From Fidelibacterota bacterium TCS55 (GTDB lineage Bacteria > Fidelibacterota > Marinisomatia > Marinisomatales > TCS55), in NCBI GenBank assembly GCA_905182385.1, contig CAJJBS010000034.1, positions 1 to 42,751 on the forward strand: a stretch of DNA of 42,751 bases, written 5' to 3'. Below, piece by piece: positions 8,363-17,021 of the stretch (positions are counted from its first letter, which is position 1; every line of letters starts with the position of its first letter). Made by a program: the position numbers and the translations under genes. A model generated the notes under the pieces. That model was not told the origin of the DNA and made no database searches. It worked only from the letters and a program-made list of their open reading frames with translations.

Positions 8363-9881
8363 AAAATTCCTCTAGTAATGAACTTCGTTGTTTTTGTTGA
8401 CGCATTCTAATTAATCCAAAGCCAACAATTAAAATAGATGGTAAAACAATATTTAACCACTTCCATCTTTTTTTAGCATCATCAGCAACTTCTTCTAAAG
8501 GCCTAGAAGTGATTTCTCTCGATCTTAATGCAATTAGATCTCGATCACCAATCAAATAATCAACTGCGTTCATGATGAAAATTTGATTTTCAGGGGAACG
8601 CCCACCTCCTTCATCTGTCATAAAATTAGAATCACTTACCAGAATCATCTGACTTAAAATTCCATTCGCATGTATTTTCTCAGAACGAGCACTTAAAATT
8701 TTATCTGACTGGTTAAAAATTCTTATAAATGGATTTTGATTTGGATCTGGATTTAGATTAAAGTTTCCTCTCATTTCACCTGATTGGTTCGAGCTATAAA
8801 ATAATGGAACAAAATTCACATTTTGAACAGAGGAGGAATCTAAACTGATTTCACTTGCAAAAATCAACTGTATTTGTTCAAGGCCTGAGACTATTAATTC
8901 TTCTGTATTAAATGATCGAATAATTGGAAGAAGAGGGTATTCCATTGGAACATTCATCCTAATTGGGCCCATTTGTTGTTGAACACTCACTCTACCACAT
9001 ATTTTATCAATCACTAAATTTTCAGCAATTAAAAAGCCATACTCTTTTGTTAAATCAAATACATTAGACTCAATTGGAAATGCCTGTTGTGCCTGAAGAT
9101 TTGTCTTAATTCTAGTTTGAGTTAAAAATAAGTTTCCTCCATTATCTAAATATTCCTTCAAATTAGCATACTCAGTTAATGAAAGAGAATCAGAAACGCC
9201 ACTCATTAACATTGCTGTTAATTCAGAAGGAACTTGCTCAGCTAAATTAACATTTTGAACTGTATAACGTTGATTTAGTAAATTTTGAATGTTAGTAAAC
9301 TGACTAGTTTGACCTTCGAATTGAGCAATCCCAACTATTGGTTTATTAATTTCAACTAATTTCTTTATCTTTGATGTTATCTCATACTCTAATCCAGTAG
9401 TAGTTTGAATAACTGGGAGGACTTCTTTTTTATCCTCGTATAAAATAACCATGCCCATTAGTACACGCTTAACTTCCATCTTATCATTTTCAATAACCTG
9501 CATTTGCACTGGCATAACTCCAGCTTTTTGTGCTTCTTGTTCAATAGTCTTATCATCTTCAGGACGGAAAAATTCAAATCTAATATTACCATTGGACAAA
9601 GCTTCATATTCTTCAAGTATATCTTGAAGATAACGTCGATTATTAGCATACTCACCAGGAAGATCGTCTGAAAAATAAACTTTCATTGTTAACAAATCAT
9701 CAACCTGTTCAACAACAGCTTCACTAGAAGTTGATAAGGAATACATATTGTTATCTGTTAAGTCCCATCTAAAAAACCAGTTTCTTGAAATTGCATTTAG
9801 TAAAAATAAAATAATAAAAAGCAATAAACCCGGAACAAGTACAGATTTTTTTAAATCTATATTTTTTAACCAATTCATCAT
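8355..9881 (-). CDS. gldG: GldG-like ABC transporter auxiliary protein
   Basis: The 508-residue protein has an N-terminal transmembrane helix (about 15-32), a long extracytoplasmic region and a second helix near the C-terminus (about 476-492) followed by a basic tail. Segments such as YSLSTSSEAVVEQVDDLLTM, VYFSDDLPGEY and GGNLFLTQTR match the GldG/ABC_transp_aux family, which contains a glutamine-amidotransferase-like fold without known catalysis. It starts directly after the permease gene (adjacent coordinates) with two consecutive ATG codons. Family role: partner of GldA/GldF ABC transporters in Bacteroidota gliding, but homologous modules occur in non-gliding bacteria, so gliding should not be assumed. 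Confidence 0.8.
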   Translation of the reverse strand: MMNWLKNIDLKKSVLVPGLLLFIILFLLNAISRNWFFRWDLTDNNMYSLSTSSEAVVEQVDDLLTMKVYFSDDLPGEYANNRRYLQDILEEYEALSNGNIRFEFFRPEDDKTIEQEAQKAGVMPVQMQVIENDKMEVKRVLMGMVILYEDKKEVLPVIQTTTGLEYEITSKIKKLVEINKPIVGIAQFEGQTSQFTNIQNLLNQRYTVQNVNLAEQVPSELTAMLMSGVSDSLSLTEYANLKEYLDNGGNLFLTQTRIKTNLQAQQAFPIESNVFDLTKEYGFLIAENLVIDKICGRVSVQQQMGPIRMNVPMEYPLLPIIRSFNTEELIVSGLEQIQLIFASEISLDSSSVQNVNFVPLFYSSNQSGEMRGNFNLNPDPNQNPFIRIFNQSDKILSARSEKIHANGILSQMILVSDSNFMTDEGGGRSPENQIFIMNAVDYLIGDRDLIALRSREITSRPLEEVADDAKKRWKWLNIVLPSILIVGFGLIRMRQQKQRSSLLEEFYG

Positions 9882-10595
9882 TTATTTCCATCTCCTTACT
9901 TCGAGCGTTTGAATTGTTAGATATATAAAAAATCCAATCATAGATAAAAAGTAGATAATATTTCTAGAATCAATAACTCCTCTTGAAATATTTGAAAGAT
10001 GATAGTCAACTGCTAAAAATTGGATTATACCAACAATAGATTGTGGAGCAAAAACTAAAGTTTTGTCCAACATGTAAAATACAAGAACAAGAAAAACTCC
10101 AATAATGAAAGCAACAACTTGATTCTCAGTCACACTACTAGCATAAATTCCAATAGATGTAAAAGTTGCACCCATTAGTGCTAATCCTAAGTAACCACTA
10201 AATATAGCGCCATAATCAACATTAGTACCAACAGCAACTAGTGTAATAAAATGAATCGATGTTGCAAATAAACCAAGCATTATTAAAGAAAGTCCTGCCA
10301 AGAACTTTCCTATTACAAATTCATATGTATTCAATGGCATCGTTGAAATAGTTTCCATTGTTCCTATATTATTTTCGCGTGCAATTAATCCCATTGAAAC
10401 TGCAGGGATAAAAAATAGATAAACAAGTGGGATCATATCGAATAGAACACGTAAATCTGATTGGCCAAAAAGAAAGAATGTATTTGTAAAAAAATAACCA
10501 CTGACAATAGCAAAAATCACCAGAAAGATATAAGCCATAGGGCTATTAAAGAAACTTTGAATTTCTCTCCTTAATATAATTTGAATATTATACAT
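9882..10595 (-). CDS. gldF: ABC-2 type permease, GldF-like
   Basis: A 237-residue inner-membrane protein with about six hydrophobic helices and the ABC-2 permease signature region RENNIGTMETISTMPLNTYEFVIGKF, in which a cytoplasmic coupling segment precedes a G-K-F helix (key residues RE, ETL-like METISTMP). It overlaps the upstream ATPase gene by 8 bases and abuts the GldG-like gene, so the three make one transporter. Family knowledge places GldF-like permeases with GldA ATPases and GldG auxiliary proteins. The transported substrate is unknown. Confidence 0.83.
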   Translation of the reverse strand: MYNIQIILRREIQSFFNSPMAYIFLVIFAIVSGYFFTNTFFLFGQSDLRVLFDMIPLVYLFFIPAVSMGLIARENNIGTMETISTMPLNTYEFVIGKFLAGLSLIMLGLFATSIHFITLVAVGTNVDYGAIFSGYLGLALMGATFTSIGIYASSVTENQVVAFIIGVFLVLVFYMLDKTLVFAPQSIVGIIQFLAVDYHLSNISRGVIDSRNIIYFLSMIGFFIYLTIQTLEVRRWK

Positions 10596-11532
10596 CTTTT
10601 TTGCCCTCCATCGTTAAATCTCTAAATATATCTTCTAAATTAGTAGTACGTGGGTTCATTTTTAATACTGACCACTTATTTTTAACTGCATATTTAAATA
10701 GTTCTTCTCTTGGATCTTTATTTTTTCCATACTCAAATTGAACATTTTGGATTCCATTAGATTCATTTAAAGAAATATATTTTACACTAGGAAGTTTTGC
10801 TTGAATATGTTCGATAGATTCAATGCTTGCGCCCTTAATCTCCATATTCAAAAGCACATTACCCATAAAATCACCCATAAGTTCATCGCTTGTTCCATTA
10901 GCTACAATTTTGCCATTATTAATAATTATTATCCTATCAACAGTTGCTTGAATCTCTTGTAAAATATGACTGGACATAAACACTAGTTTTTCTTTACCTA
11001 AAGATTTAATCAATTTTCGAATTTCAACAATTTGATTTGGATCTAATCCTGTGACCGGTTCATCTAAAATTAAAATTCTTGGATCGTGAATCATGGCCGC
11101 CGCTAAACCTATTCTTTGTTTATATCCTTTTGAACAATCAGAAATACTTTTATGAACTACACCTCTAAGTCCGCATTGTTCAACTACACGAGCAAAAGCT
11201 TCTTTAAATTGCTTCCCTTTGATTTTACGAATTCCTGCAAGAAACTCAAGGTAATCATAAACTCGCATTTCAGTATATAAAGGGTTTAGCTCTGGTAAAT
11301 AGCCAATTTGTTTTTGTATCTCATGGGTGTCTTCAATTATATCCATATCATTCACTGTAATTGATCCCGCAGATGGCACTAAGTAACCTGTAATCATTTT
11401 CAAGGTTGTTGTTTTACCTGCTCCATTTGCACCCAGAAACCCAATTATCTCACCGTCTTTCAGCTCAAAAGAGATTGATTGTACTGCATTCACAGAACCA
11501 TAGTTTTTTGATAACTTTGTGACTTTAATCAC
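10588..11532 (-). CDS. gldA: ABC transporter ATP-binding protein, GldA-like
   Basis: A 314-residue ABC ATPase with Walker A GANGAGKTT (34-42), a C-loop variant CSKGYKQR (133-140) in place of LSGGQ, Walker B ILILDEP (153-159) and a switch-region histidine in MSSHILQE. The ~85-residue C-terminal extension after the ATPase core is typical of ABC-2/GldA-type subunits, and the protein ends in a DIFRDLTMEG motif common to that group. It is the first gene of the four-gene run (ATPase, permease, GldG-like, DUF4340), with overlapping or abutting starts. The pair probably powers export or membrane remodelling rather than nutrient uptake; no binding protein is encoded. Confidence 0.88.
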   Translation of the reverse strand: MIKVTKLSKNYGSVNAVQSISFELKDGEIIGFLGANGAGKTTTLKMITGYLVPSAGSITVNDMDIIEDTHEIQKQIGYLPELNPLYTEMRVYDYLEFLAGIRKIKGKQFKEAFARVVEQCGLRGVVHKSISDCSKGYKQRIGLAAAMIHDPRILILDEPVTGLDPNQIVEIRKLIKSLGKEKLVFMSSHILQEIQATVDRIIIINNGKIVANGTSDELMGDFMGNVLLNMEIKGASIESIEHIQAKLPSVKYISLNESNGIQNVQFEYGKNKDPREELFKYAVKNKWSVLKMNPRTTNLEDIFRDLTMEGKKDV

Positions 11533-11597
11533 TTTTGTATTATCTCCTTTATTTAGCTTTTTTAGTAAAAAAAATTACAATTAAGCTTTAAACACGT

Positions 11598-11618
11598 TAA
11601 AAAGAACTAAAAAGTTCC
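11598..11618 (-). terminator. Weak intrinsic terminator candidate after the homocysteine methyltransferase-like gene
   Basis: Read on the minus strand, GAACT-TTTT-AGTTC forms a 5-bp hairpin with a four-base loop and is followed at once by a T5 run. It lies about 30 bases downstream of the methyltransferase stop codon. The stem is short and AT-rich, so the hairpin would be weak, and a chance occurrence in AT-rich DNA is possible. Confidence 0.3.
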
Positions 11619-11647
11619 ACCTAAATTAGAATAAATAATAAAAAATA

Positions 11648-12520
11648 TCAATCAATCTGATAAAGAAAATTATCTATCATTTTTCTAATCATATTAATAT
11701 GTATAGGCGATGAGCCACAACATGAACCTATAATTTTAGGCTTCATACTTAAATAATCAGATATGGTTTTCTTAAAATCTGCTTCTTTAACTTTTTCTTC
11801 AATCTCCCCATCAGGCTCAGGCTCAGACAATCCTAAATTTGGATAAACTCCCCAGCTATTACTCCAATTATTCTTTATTAGTTCTAATGCTTCATTAGTT
11901 CTCAAAATTGTATTACAGTTTAGCATTAGGCAGTCAATATCTTGCATTGCAATCTTAAAGACGTCCTTAATTTTATGACCTGATAAAATATGATCTTTAT
12001 CTTTCATGACAAGACTTAACCATATTTTATAATCTAAATTTTTAACAGTTTCTAAGGCTATCTCTATTTCTTCTATATGCCCCATGGTTTCAAAGAGTAG
12101 GACATCAACTCCAGCCTCTAAAAACCAGTTAATATTTTCACCATATGTATCTTCTGCAATACTACGACCAGGATATAAAGAAGGCTCATAACAATCTTCA
12201 ATTGAGGTTAAAGATGCTGCTAAAATATTAGGGTTAGATTCTCTCGCTAAATCAACGGCTTTCATTAAACTTGACCTTGCACGGCTTTGTGAAGCTTTAT
12301 GAGAGAGCCCTACTTTTCTATATGTCCAAGTAGTTGTACGAAATGTGTTAGTACAAATTATATCTGCACCTGCATTAACATAGTCTATATGTACAGCTTT
12401 AACGAATTCTGGATGAGTAATGTTGGTATCTGCCGACCATAAAGGTAAAGGCATCTTCAGACCTCTATCCATAAGTTCAGTACCCATTGCACCATCCATT
12501 ATTAGTGGTAATTTATTCAA
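11648..12520 (-). CDS. Homocysteine S-methyltransferase family protein
   Basis: The 290-residue protein begins with the family hallmark MDGAMGTEL (8-16). It has a CTNTFRTT segment (56-63) and the three zinc-binding cysteines: C202 (LNCNT) plus the adjacent pair C267-C268 (GSCCGSSP). This is the betaine-/S-methylmethionine-homocysteine methyltransferase and MetH N-terminal fold, which activates a thiol on zinc for methyl transfer. It lacks MetH's folate, B12 and activation domains, so the methyl donor would be a small molecule such as S-methylmethionine or betaine; which one is not visible. The start is TTG at 12520: an in-frame stop lies only 9 bases upstream, and TTG gives the normal family N-terminus, whereas the next ATG (12499) would begin right at the catalytic motif. 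Confidence 0.85.
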   Translation of the reverse strand: MNKLPLIMDGAMGTELMDRGLKMPLPLWSADTNITHPEFVKAVHIDYVNAGADIICTNTFRTTTWTYRKVGLSHKASQSRARSSLMKAVDLARESNPNILAASLTSIEDCYEPSLYPGRSIAEDTYGENINWFLEAGVDVLLFETMGHIEEIEIALETVKNLDYKIWLSLVMKDKDHILSGHKIKDVFKIAMQDIDCLMLNCNTILRTNEALELIKNNWSNSWGVYPNLGLSEPEPDGEIEEKVKEADFKKTISDYLSMKPKIIGSCCGSSPIHINMIRKMIDNFLYQID

Positions 12521-12573
12521 AGAATAATATTAATTAACAAAAATAGGAGACTTCATTATTGCTTTGCTTTCAA

Positions 12574-14163
12574 TTAGTATTTCTTTAGTTCGCCATCGCG
12601 CCTTTTAGCTTTTTTAACCATGTTTTCTACATCTCTTAAGAGCTGCTTAGCATCATAAATGATACCATCTTTAATTGTATATTTTACACCACCAACTCTT
12701 TCAATTTGATTGTCATCATTAATTTTAATTGCTCCCGTGCCATAAAGAACTTTGAAGTTAGCAAGAGGATTCTCGTCAACTATTACAAGATCTGCTAAAA
12801 AGCCTTCTTTTACTATTCCAAATTCAACTGGAGTGCCAAGTGGTTTATGAAGAGTTTCGGCACCATGTAAAGTTGCAGCTCTAACAACTTCAAGGGGATG
12901 AAACCCAGCTTCTTGGAGTAGTTCTAACTCTTCAATATAACCAAACCCGTATAGTTTATAAATAAAGCCACTGTCTGAGCCAGTGGTAACACGACCACCT
13001 GCATTCTTATATTCATTTAAAAATTGCATCCAAACTTGATAGAATTTTTTCCATACTACCTCATCATGCGTAGTCCAATCAAACCAGTAAGAGCCATGAG
13101 CCTTACGACTAGGGGCAAAATAATCCCATTGAGATGGCAATGTATAAATATTGTGCCATTCATCATTTCGAGCTTTTGATAAATCTCTACCCGCAGCATA
13201 TATATTCATCGTTGGATCCATTGTCATATCTAGCTCAATCAATTCTTTTTTGAGCGACTCCCATTTTTCACCATTAGGTTTTACTAAGTTCCATTGGCGA
13301 GCCACTTGACTAAATCTATGCTGCTCATTTGCATAGTTCATATCAACTGGCCATGGTTGAATATCATTGTTTTCATACATTGATTCAAAAAGTCCATAAT
13401 AATGTGTTTGTGTACCTAAACCTAACCTCGCAGCATCAATCGTGTTCATTCTTGCCACACCTGTTTGAGCTAAATGTGCTGTAGTTCCTAATTTGTGTTT
13501 TTTTGCTTCATCAATTAAAGCAGCCATCACACTAGGCTCATATGAACCTAATTTTAATCCATCAATTCCTTTTTTAGCTGCATATTTTACCCATTTGCGT
13601 GCTGTTTGAGGGTCGCGAACAGGACCACCTTTCCAATCCTTACCTTGACCTGCACGTTGATAAGCCCAAATTCTTGGAGCCGTAATTTCATTATTGGCTG
13701 AACGTTCTTTTTCAATCAAAGAAAACTCAAGTGAACCAAGCCCTACTCCTCTAACTGTTGTCACTCCATGTGCAAGCCATAATTTATAAACATATTCAGT
13801 ATCCGGTGCTTTTTGAACACTTCCAGCATGAGCATGCATATCTATAAATCCAGGCATAACATATGAACCATGCGCATCAATCTCAAAATCTCCTTTTTTG
13901 GGACGTCGATTTTCATCTATAGGTACACCAGGATATCCAACACCAACGATAGATGAGATTCGATTCCCTTCAATAACTATATCCACAGGACCCCTCGGCG
14001 GAGCACCTGCACCATCAATAACGATAGCACCTCTTATTACTAATCTTTTAAAAGGACCTTCTCCTTCTGCTCTATCTGGACCAGGAGCAATTCCCTTACG
14101 ATCAGTTTGTGCAATTAATAAAGAATAGACAAATAATAATGTAGACAGTTTTCTTAAAAACAT
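12574..14163 (-). CDS. Secreted metal-dependent amidohydrolase
   Basis: A 529-residue amidohydrolase-superfamily enzyme with a signal peptide (residues 5-18, then LLIAQ). Metal-binding features are HAH (110-112, in DMHAHAGS), K204 (GLKLG, a candidate carbamylated lysine), H230 (TAHLAQTG), H254 (QTHYYG) and the late Asp in TGSDSG. The C-terminal segment FLADLVIVDENPL is the usual return strand of the composite beta-sandwich of imidazolonepropionase/prolidase-like members. Substrate is undetermined; secreted relatives act on cyclic amides or on Xaa-Pro-type dipeptides, so a link to the upstream prolyl-peptide genes is possible but speculative. A strong Shine-Dalgarno supports the ATG at 14163. 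Confidence 0.83.
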   Translation of the reverse strand: MFLRKLSTLLFVYSLLIAQTDRKGIAPGPDRAEGEGPFKRLVIRGAIVIDGAGAPPRGPVDIVIEGNRISSIVGVGYPGVPIDENRRPKKGDFEIDAHGSYVMPGFIDMHAHAGSVQKAPDTEYVYKLWLAHGVTTVRGVGLGSLEFSLIEKERSANNEITAPRIWAYQRAGQGKDWKGGPVRDPQTARKWVKYAAKKGIDGLKLGSYEPSVMAALIDEAKKHKLGTTAHLAQTGVARMNTIDAARLGLGTQTHYYGLFESMYENNDIQPWPVDMNYANEQHRFSQVARQWNLVKPNGEKWESLKKELIELDMTMDPTMNIYAAGRDLSKARNDEWHNIYTLPSQWDYFAPSRKAHGSYWFDWTTHDEVVWKKFYQVWMQFLNEYKNAGGRVTTGSDSGFIYKLYGFGYIEELELLQEAGFHPLEVVRAATLHGAETLHKPLGTPVEFGIVKEGFLADLVIVDENPLANFKVLYGTGAIKINDDNQIERVGGVKYTIKDGIIYDAKQLLRDVENMVKKAKRRDGELKKY

Positions 14164-14168
14164 AGTTT

Positions 14169-14175
14169 CCTCCTC
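14169..14175 (-). promoter_or_regulatory. Strong Shine-Dalgarno for the amidohydrolase
   Basis: On the minus strand GAGGAGG sits 5 bases before the ATG at 14163. Most genes in this window show no such motif, so this gene may be translated more efficiently than its neighbours and initiated independently of the preceding glycosyltransferase gene. Confidence 0.65.
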
Positions 14176-14192
14176 AGGAATCCTTTATTTAC

Positions 14193-14207
14193 ATATCAAA
14201 TTGATAT
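14193..14207. promoter_or_regulatory. Perfect 7+1+7 inverted repeat upstream of the amidohydrolase
   Basis: ATATCAA-A-TTGATAT is a perfect palindrome with 7-base arms in the 65-base gap between the GT2 stop codon and the amidohydrolase start, about 30 bases before the ATG. It could be a dimeric-regulator operator. It has no following T-run on the minus strand, which argues against a terminator. AT-only arms weaken the case. Confidence 0.3.
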
Positions 14208-14228
14208 TTTATATGGAGTTTAATATAC

Positions 14229-15065
14229 TCATGCTTGAAAGGATAATTCATAAAACCTTTTTATAAACTTATTATAAGTTTTTATTTTACCTCTTTTTTT
14301 AGCTCCATTAGCATAGATCTTTAATTTTTTCATAAGCATATTTCTTATTGCGCTTTGCTGGTCAGGTGAGAAGTTTCCTTCTATTAACTTTTCTAATGAT
14401 TTAATATGATAACCTTCAATACCTTCACTATTATTTGATAGTTGATCATTATGGCCAGCATATTTTATTATTAAAGGTTTATCAATATAAAGAATTGGAT
14501 TTTTTGAAGAAATTCGCAACCATAGATCATAGTCTTCACAAATAGATAATTCTTCATCAAAACCTTTAAATTTAATTAGAAGAGATTTCTTACAAATAAC
14601 AGTTGAAGGTGAAATTCTACATTTGTCTAGACATTTATCAAAAATAAGCCCTCCAAACTTCTTGTGAGTAATTTTTTGTTTAACTTCAACTCCATTTCTA
14701 ATCCATATTTCATTTGAATGACAAAAGTTAATTTTTGGAACTGACTTAAGTTGAGTTATTTGTTCTTTTAATTTATTAGTTATCCACTCATCATCTGAAT
14801 CTAAAAAAGCAATCCAATTAGATTGAGCTGCTGCTATTCCTACATTGCGTGCGGCACTAACTCCTCTATTCTGCTGATAAATATATTTTATATCAGGATA
14901 CTTAGAATTAATAAATTCTGATGTTCCATCATTAGACCCATCATCTACAATAATTATTTCATTAACGTCTATAGTTTGATTTAAAACTGATTTAATAGCT
15001 CTATCTAAATAATTAAAGCGATTAAAAGTTGGAATAATAACTGAAATTGAAAATAAATTATTCAA
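14229..15065 (-). CDS. Family 2 glycosyltransferase
   Basis: A 278-residue GT-A fold enzyme. The N-terminus SVIIPTFNRFNYL, nucleotide-binding DDGSNDGT (41-48), the acceptor-side NRGVSAARNVG (66-76) and the metal-binding DSDDEW (89-94) are classic GT2 features, and CEDYDLWLR resembles the catalytic ED motif. It transfers a sugar from a nucleotide sugar in the cytosol; donor and acceptor are unknown. The start is TTG at 15065, which overlaps the end of the nucleotidyltransferase gene by 8 bases and puts the first beta strand at residue 7; no ATG exists nearby. Coupling to the sugar kinase and nucleotidyltransferase genes suggests it uses the nucleotide sugar they make. Confidence 0.85.
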   Translation of the reverse strand: MNNLFSISVIIPTFNRFNYLDRAIKSVLNQTIDVNEIIIVDDGSNDGTSEFINSKYPDIKYIYQQNRGVSAARNVGIAAAQSNWIAFLDSDDEWITNKLKEQITQLKSVPKINFCHSNEIWIRNGVEVKQKITHKKFGGLIFDKCLDKCRISPSTVICKKSLLIKFKGFDEELSICEDYDLWLRISSKNPILYIDKPLIIKYAGHNDQLSNNSEGIEGYHIKSLEKLIEGNFSPDQQSAIRNMLMKKLKIYANGAKKRGKIKTYNKFIKRFYELSFQA

Positions 15066-15942
15066 ATAATTTAAAGGGGTAAATACCTTTCTCTATCAAT
15101 TTTTGAATTTCACCAATTACATATGGTTTATCTTCTTTATAAGTAACTCCGAACCAGGATTCTGAACTATTTAAAATATGGACTGACTCATCACCTGTTT
15201 GAATTAAATCATTTATTACAGAAGGTATTAAATATTCACTTTTTAATTCAGACCCTTCTTTTTTTAAAAAATCAATAAATTTTTCTTCAAGATAATCAAA
15301 TAAGATTGGCGTAAAACCCCACATATTCATTGATACAGGCTCATCTCCTTTCAATAATTCACTATTATCTGAAGAGACTCCATTATTCTTTTTTTCTAAA
15401 TTATTTGTTTCAACTACTGTATTAAGTTTTTCATTTATTACCGTGCATAAACCTCGCGTAACCCCTCCAAATATTGATAAAGTATTTTCAAGACGGAAGG
15501 TTACCATACTAAATTGATTTTCTTCATTTTGATAGTAATCAGCTATAGTCTTAAATGACTCTCTACCATAAAAATCATCTCCATTAATAACAACAAATGG
15601 CTCCTGGATATAAGACTTTGCCGAAAATATTGCATGTCCCGTACCCCATGGTTTTTTACGATTTTTTGGAGGATTGAATCCAGATGGAAGATGATTGATA
15701 TCTTGATATGCAAACTCGATATCAATTAAGCCTAAATATTTATTTGTTATTTGGGCTTTGAATTGAGATGCAAAGTCATCTCTTATAATAAATACAATTT
15801 TAGTAAATCCAGACTTAATAGCATCATATACTGAATAATCAATAATTGTTTCACCATTTGGCCCAACCTGGTCCAATTGTTTCAAGCCACCATACCTTGA
15901 CCCCATTCCAGCTGCCATTATTAATAAAGAAATATCTCGCAT
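15058..15942 (-). CDS. Sugar-1-phosphate nucleotidyltransferase
   Basis: A 294-residue NTP-transferase fold with the signature loop MAAGMGSRYGGLKQLD (9-24), in which G-x-G-x-R and the lysine bind the NTP phosphates. It also has a VGPNGETIIDYSVYDA motif typical of a nucleotidyltransferase clade common in Bacteroidota, GTGHA (base binding) and the metal-binding VINGDDFYG. Reaction: NTP + sugar 1-phosphate to NDP-sugar + PPi. Sugar and nucleotide identity cannot be decided from motifs. The gene lies 26 bases downstream of the GHMP sugar kinase gene, so kinase, nucleotidyltransferase and GT2 probably act in sequence: sugar to sugar-1-P to NDP-sugar to glycan. MurU- or LicC-like specificity is an alternative. 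Confidence 0.8.
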   Translation of the reverse strand: MRDISLLIMAAGMGSRYGGLKQLDQVGPNGETIIDYSVYDAIKSGFTKIVFIIRDDFASQFKAQITNKYLGLIDIEFAYQDINHLPSGFNPPKNRKKPWGTGHAIFSAKSYIQEPFVVINGDDFYGRESFKTIADYYQNEENQFSMVTFRLENTLSIFGGVTRGLCTVINEKLNTVVETNNLEKKNNGVSSDNSELLKGDEPVSMNMWGFTPILFDYLEEKFIDFLKKEGSELKSEYLIPSVINDLIQTGDESVHILNSSESWFGVTYKEDKPYVIGEIQKLIEKGIYPFKLFE

Positions 15943-15968
15943 TAGTTTAAACCTACTTTAATAGATTA

Positions 15969-17021
15969 TTAATTTAAAAACTTAGAGCCTTCATCCGAAT
16001 GAATAATTTGAGCTTTACCGCCTACACTATTAATAGCTTCTATGACCTTTTCAGAGTTATTTGGTGCGTAAGCAAATATACATCCTCCGCCACCTGAACC
16101 ATTAATTTTCGCACCCAAGGCACCTGCCTTCATTGCTGCATTCATCATTCTCTCTATCTTAGGAGTACTTACCTTTAAAACATCTCTTAAAACAATATGG
16201 TGTTTATATAAAAGCTTACCTATTAATCTTTCATCAATGATTTCTTTTTGTAATTCATGCAAAGCTTTTATTAATAACTCTCTATTTTTAATAGTTCCAA
16301 AATATAGTTTGATCTCATCTTTACTTAAATCAGATAAATCTAAATTTTCATCGCAAGAATGAATATTTATTAAAGGATTTTTAACAATCAAACTATTAAA
16401 TAACTTTTGTCTACTATCTCTGCAGCGTTTTAAAATTCCAAATGTATTTTTGGATTCACCAGAATCTGCTAATATAAAAGTTCCTAATTTTGGATTTAAT
16501 TTTTTAATAGATATGCTTGGTTGTGACTCCAGATAGATTACATCTCCCATAGCTGTAGAATACTGATCCATCATACCTCCCGGCTCATTGAATTCAGTCA
16601 CTTCTGCAGCAAAGGCTAATTCTCCAATTTTTTTTTGATTCCAGTTTTTTGGTTCATCGGCAATTTTTGACAGGAAATGAATCCAACTAACATTTAATGC
16701 TGAAGAACTACTTGTGCCAGCATTTATAGGAATTTGACTTTTTATTTCACATTCAAATCCATTTGAAAAGGTTAATCCATTTTTTTGACATATTTTGATA
16801 CCGCTTTTAAAATAATCTTGATGCTTACTATATTTTAAATCATTTAATAAAAAATATTCCGTCTCATTAAGATCTGATTTTGAAATCACGACTTGTTTAT
16901 CATTCCTTTTTTTTCCAATAATACTAATTCTCAGAGAAATAGCCATTGCAATAATTGGTAAGCCAAGATAGTCTTGATGTTCACCGAAAAGACAAATTCG
17001 ACCAGGAGTTGTTACTTCCAA
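15969..17021 (-). CDS. GHMP kinase, galactokinase-like
   Basis: A 350-residue GHMP-family kinase. Motif 1 is PGRICLFGEHQDYLG (6-20), matching the sugar-recognition motif of galactokinases; motif 2 is PINAGTSSSSA (98-108), the ATP P-loop; motif 3 is KINGSGGGGC near residue 313. FNEPGGMMDQYSTAMG (144-159) corresponds to the galactokinase segment that contains the catalytic Asp. It probably phosphorylates a hexose at C1 with ATP; galactose, N-acetylgalactosamine, glucuronate and fucose are all possible. It starts with TTG at 17021, overlapping the symporter stop codon by 10 bases, which positions motif 1 normally. The upstream GH2 beta-galactosidase and GH109-type protein make galactose or GalNAc the best guesses. 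Confidence 0.8.
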   Translation of the reverse strand: MEVTTPGRICLFGEHQDYLGLPIIAMAISLRISIIGKKRNDKQVVISKSDLNETEYFLLNDLKYSKHQDYFKSGIKICQKNGLTFSNGFECEIKSQIPINAGTSSSSALNVSWIHFLSKIADEPKNWNQKKIGELAFAAEVTEFNEPGGMMDQYSTAMGDVIYLESQPSISIKKLNPKLGTFILADSGESKNTFGILKRCRDSRQKLFNSLIVKNPLINIHSCDENLDLSDLSKDEIKLYFGTIKNRELLIKALHELQKEIIDERLIGKLLYKHHIVLRDVLKVSTPKIERMMNAAMKAGALGAKINGSGGGGCIFAYAPNNSEKVIEAINSVGGKAQIIHSDEGSKFLN

